8,302 nucleotides of DNA from Paenibacillus sp. UBA6285. Lineage in GTDB: Bacteria > Bacillota > Bacilli > Paenibacillales > Paenibacillaceae. Of this stretch, positions 6,315-8,302 are shown in pieces (within the stretch, counting starts at the first letter, position 1; each line of letters starts with the position of its first letter). The DNA is taken from positions 24,149 through 32,450 of the forward strand of contig DJUJ01000004.1 in the NCBI GenBank assembly GCA_002438345.1, written 5' to 3'. The notes below the pieces were generated by a model that saw only the letters and a program-made list of their open reading frames with translations, ran no database searches and was not told where the DNA came from. Made by a program: the position numbers and the translations under genes.

Positions 6315-7349
6315 TTAATGTTTAAATATCATAAATAGATGAAGAAGATGGTAGTACGTATAGACGGATATCGAACGCTTATTTCTAATTAAATTTAGAA
6401 CCACTTTTTTTCTTGAGGTATAACCCTTGGTATTGAGATGAGTAATTATATATTCCAGTTTTTCATTTTTACATAACTTATCAATTTTTTTTATTTTCTC
6501 TATAAGGTTCTTCTTACTATGTACTTCATTAGAAATTGCGCTGATACACATATCAACATACCGCAGGTTTAGTCGTATTTTAGCACTGGAATAAATATTT
6601 TCTGTATTCAACAAAGTTTCTATTTGAGTAAAAATCCTTAATTGCAATTCTGCTAAATTTTCTCTATATAGTTTAGATGCTGATTCAGTCCGAATACAAT
6701 AATGATAAAAATAATTATTATTAATGCATACCGTACTACTTTTAGAAAAGATTCCAATACAAAAAACTAAATCTTCCATAAAAGGTATGTCCTCAGGGAA
6801 GAAAATTAATTTTTCATTTAAGAATTCTTTATTTATGAGTAATCTCCATACATTTCCCATCAGATATTGCACACCACTATTAATACTCGAAGGTGCAATT
6901 AAGTTTAGAATTAAATCATTAATATCGTCCTGTTGCAACAATTCTTTATCGAATTCTAAATTAATCAGTTTACTATCATTTTCATTTTCCATTACATAAT
7001 TACATAAACATACCTCAGCCTGACTTTCCTTTATTTGATTGTACATACTTCGATACATATCAGACTCTATCCAATCATCTGGATCAACAAAACTCACATA
7101 TTCTCCCTCTGCATATTTAATTCCTGCATTTCTAGCAGAAGAGACCCCTCCATTGGGTTTGTTAATAACAATGATTCGCTCATCATCTTTAGCATATTTT
7201 TCACAGATAGATAAACTCCTATCCGTTGAACCATCATTAACTAATATAATTTGTATGTCTTTTAAAGATTGTTCTCTAATACTTGCTATGCATCTGTCTA
7301 AATATTTTTCAACATTATAAACAGGTAATATGATACTTACTTTCGGGAT
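6315..7349 (-). CDS. family 2 glycosyltransferase with a non-canonical start codon
   Basis: A GT-A fold sugar transferase that would use a nucleotide sugar to extend the lipid-linked repeat unit at the cytoplasmic face of the membrane. Reading from the ATC at 7349-7347 gives 344 residues beginning PKVSIILPVYNVEKYLDRC, the textbook family N-terminus. Then come LVNDGSTD (36-43, nucleotide binding), NGGVSSARNAGI (66-77), SFVDPDDW (86-93, the DxD-type metal site in the DPDD variant) and MEDL (191-194, the probable catalytic-base region). The C-terminal third has no membrane segment that I can define. There is no ATG, GTG or TTG between the in-frame TAG at 7364-7362 and the GTG at 7097, yet the reading frame is intact. 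Starting at that GTG would remove the nucleotide-binding half of the domain, so it is not a credible start. The sugar specificity is unknown. Confidence 0.87.
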   Translation of the reverse strand: MPKVSIILPVYNVEKYLDRCIASIREQSLKDIQIILVNDGSTDRSLSICEKYAKDDERIIVINKPNGGVSSARNAGIKYAEGEYVSFVDPDDWIESDMYRSMYNQIKESQAEVCLCNYVMENENDSKLINLEFDKELLQQDDINDLILNLIAPSSINSGVQYLMGNVWRLLINKEFLNEKLIFFPEDIPFMEDLVFCIGIFSKSSTVCINNNYFYHYCIRTESASKLYRENLAELQLRIFTQIETLLNTENIYSSAKIRLNLRYVDMCISAISNEVHSKKNLIEKIKKIDKLCKNEKLEYIITHLNTKGYTSRKKVVLNLIRNKRSISVYTYYHLLHLFMIFKH

Positions 7350-7363
7350 AATTCTCCCCTCCT
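7347..7363 (-). promoter_or_regulatory. strong ribosome binding site in front of an ATC (or ATT) start
   Basis: The minus strand reads AGGAGGGGAGAATTATC. AGGAGG is 8 bases from ATC and 5 bases from the preceding ATT. The ATC sits exactly where the family start methionine is expected, before Pro-Lys-Val-Ser. ATC and ATT are very rare initiators that work poorly and are sensitive to initiation factor IF3. The arrangement suggests a single change from ATG, either real or a sequencing error. Confidence 0.6.
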
Positions 7364-7411
7364 ATGACAAACCAACTTTTTTCGTTATGTAATAGTTTTA
7401 AAAGTAAAACA

Positions 7412-8302
7412 CTACAAATTATTCGTAGCTTGAGATACATTATTATTCTTTATCGAAAATACAAGTGCACTAGATATTATATATGGTACTAATGATCTAA
7501 AATCATAAAGTGTATTATCAGTTGTTCCTGAAATTAAAAATATTATTTGGAAATATAAAGACAGTATAAGAACACTTAATTTTTCTACACTCAATCTTTT
7601 GTTATTTAACTCTGATCTTAGAAATCTTAAAGTACTTATTAAAGTGTGACCAAATGCAAACATAAATACGGTAAAACCTACTATTCCATTTTCAGCTAAT
7701 AGTTGTATATAAATATTATGGACACCACTACCAATATAAGAGTCTATTGACCAGACACCAACACCAAACACAGGGTTCATAGAAAAATATCTAGTTGCCT
7801 CATTAATTATATAAGTACGTCCTGTAAGTAGATCTCCTTGCTGTAAAGTTACATAGAATTTGTCTATAACTCCATGAGCTATTGGACTTTGAAGTAAAAT
7901 AATACTACCAATTATCACAACAATTAAAATACGAATTCCATATTTCTTGAATTTAACACTTTTAGCATTCATAAATAAGAATAACAGCATAGTCACTGCA
8001 ACAATATTTGCTATTAATAAACCCCTTTTTTGAGTTAAAAACAAAGCTAATACACTTATACTCAAGTAGATTAAGTTTAGTATTTTACTTTTATTTAGGG
8101 TCGAACCAGACACTATAAACATACAAAATAAGATCGCCACACAATATGTAATAAACATTGCATTAGTTGCAGTTTGTCCTGTAATTCCAGGATTTGAATT
8201 TTGTGCTATAAGACTATTATTAACTGCTAAATTTGAGCTAGTAAGTATACGCTCACAAAGGTTCCTTATCAAATCAGGAAATAATAAGTATAATATTGTA
8301 GT
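7412..8302 (-). CDS. Wzy / O-antigen-ligase-type polysaccharide polymerase (partial, 5' end outside window)
   Basis: The frame is open from the window edge to the TAG at 7414-7412, giving 296 residues, so the gene's start lies beyond 8302 and the in-frame TTG at 8272 is not its start. It is an integral membrane protein with several hydrophobic segments. The family signature (PF04932, Wzy_C) is visible: a KRG element after a membrane helix (FLTQKRGLLIAN), then GRTYIINEATRYFSMNPVFG followed by GVGVW, SGVHNIYIQLLAENG and the next helix. The His-Asn pair in HNIYIQ, and the arginines of KRG and GRT on the external loops, are typical of enzymes that join lipid-linked repeat units. Next to a Wzx-type flippase, polymerisation (Wzy) is more likely than ligation. 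The family usually has about 400-450 residues, so roughly a third is missing. The 62-bp gap to the glycosyltransferase gene has no clear terminator. Confidence 0.88.
   Translation of the reverse strand, partial: TTILYLLFPDLIRNLCERILTSSNLAVNNSLIAQNSNPGITGQTATNAMFITYCVAILFCMFIVSGSTLNKSKILNLIYLSISVLALFLTQKRGLLIANIVAVTMLLFLFMNAKSVKFKKYGIRILIVVIIGSIILLQSPIAHGVIDKFYVTLQQGDLLTGRTYIINEATRYFSMNPVFGVGVWSIDSYIGSGVHNIYIQLLAENGIVGFTVFMFAFGHTLISTLRFLRSELNNKRLSVEKLSVLILSLYFQIIFLISGTTDNTLYDFRSLVPYIISSALVFSIKNNNVSQATNNL

Noticed and set aside
6315..7097. Glycosyltransferase read as a truncated pseudogene starting at GTG 7097
   Set aside because: The 84 codons upstream are in the same frame, without stops, and encode the conserved nucleotide-binding half. 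The gene body is intact and only the initiator is unusual.
6724..7320. Two plus-strand open frames of 91 and 93 codons
   Set aside because: Both are antisense to the glycosyltransferase gene and have no family features.
7395..7410. GTTTTA/TAAAAC hairpin between the polymerase and glycosyltransferase genes
   Set aside because: A 6-bp AT-only stem without a following T run is too weak to be a terminator.

Overview
The window looks like a piece of a Paenibacillus-type (Bacillota) chromosome where a conserved housekeeping operon meets an AT-rich surface-polysaccharide cluster. The genus is inferred from the HemA-HemX gene order and the look of the HemA protein, including its serine/glycine-rich tail. 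No 16S or other decisive marker is present. Every gene I accept is on the minus strand, so transcription runs from high to low coordinates.

Right-hand block (about 2416-8302): five genes of very AT-rich codon use. In transcription order they are a Wzy/O-antigen-ligase-type polymerase (5' end outside the window), a family 2 glycosyltransferase, a polysaccharide pyruvyl transferase family protein, a Wzx-type flippase, and a nitroreductase-fold protein with a long N-terminal extension. This is the logic of a Wzx/Wzy-dependent polysaccharide pathway. Repeat units are built by glycosyltransferases on a lipid carrier, possibly decorated with a ketal pyruvate, flipped by Wzx and polymerised by Wzy. 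The nitroreductase-like protein has no assigned step. The glycosyltransferase has no ATG, GTG or TTG at its expected start. A good Shine-Dalgarno sequence precedes ATC, so the gene appears to start at a very rare codon or to be attenuated.

Boundary (1979-2415): a gene-poor, AT-rich spacer. It holds a 49-codon open stretch that reads like the end of a protein but has no usable start, a clear intrinsic terminator closing the polysaccharide transcript, a PerR-box-like palindrome, a probable extended -10 promoter for hemA, and a perfect 6-1-6 palindrome in the presumed hemA leader.

Left-hand block (1-1978): hemA (glutamyl-tRNA reductase, first committed step of C5 heme synthesis) followed 5 bp later by hemX (a CcsA-like membrane protein, cut by the window edge). 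Base composition is clearly richer in G+C here than in the polysaccharide block. This suggests that the polysaccharide genes were acquired or exchanged next to a stable heme operon.

No rRNA, tRNA, CRISPR array or intact insertion sequence was seen.
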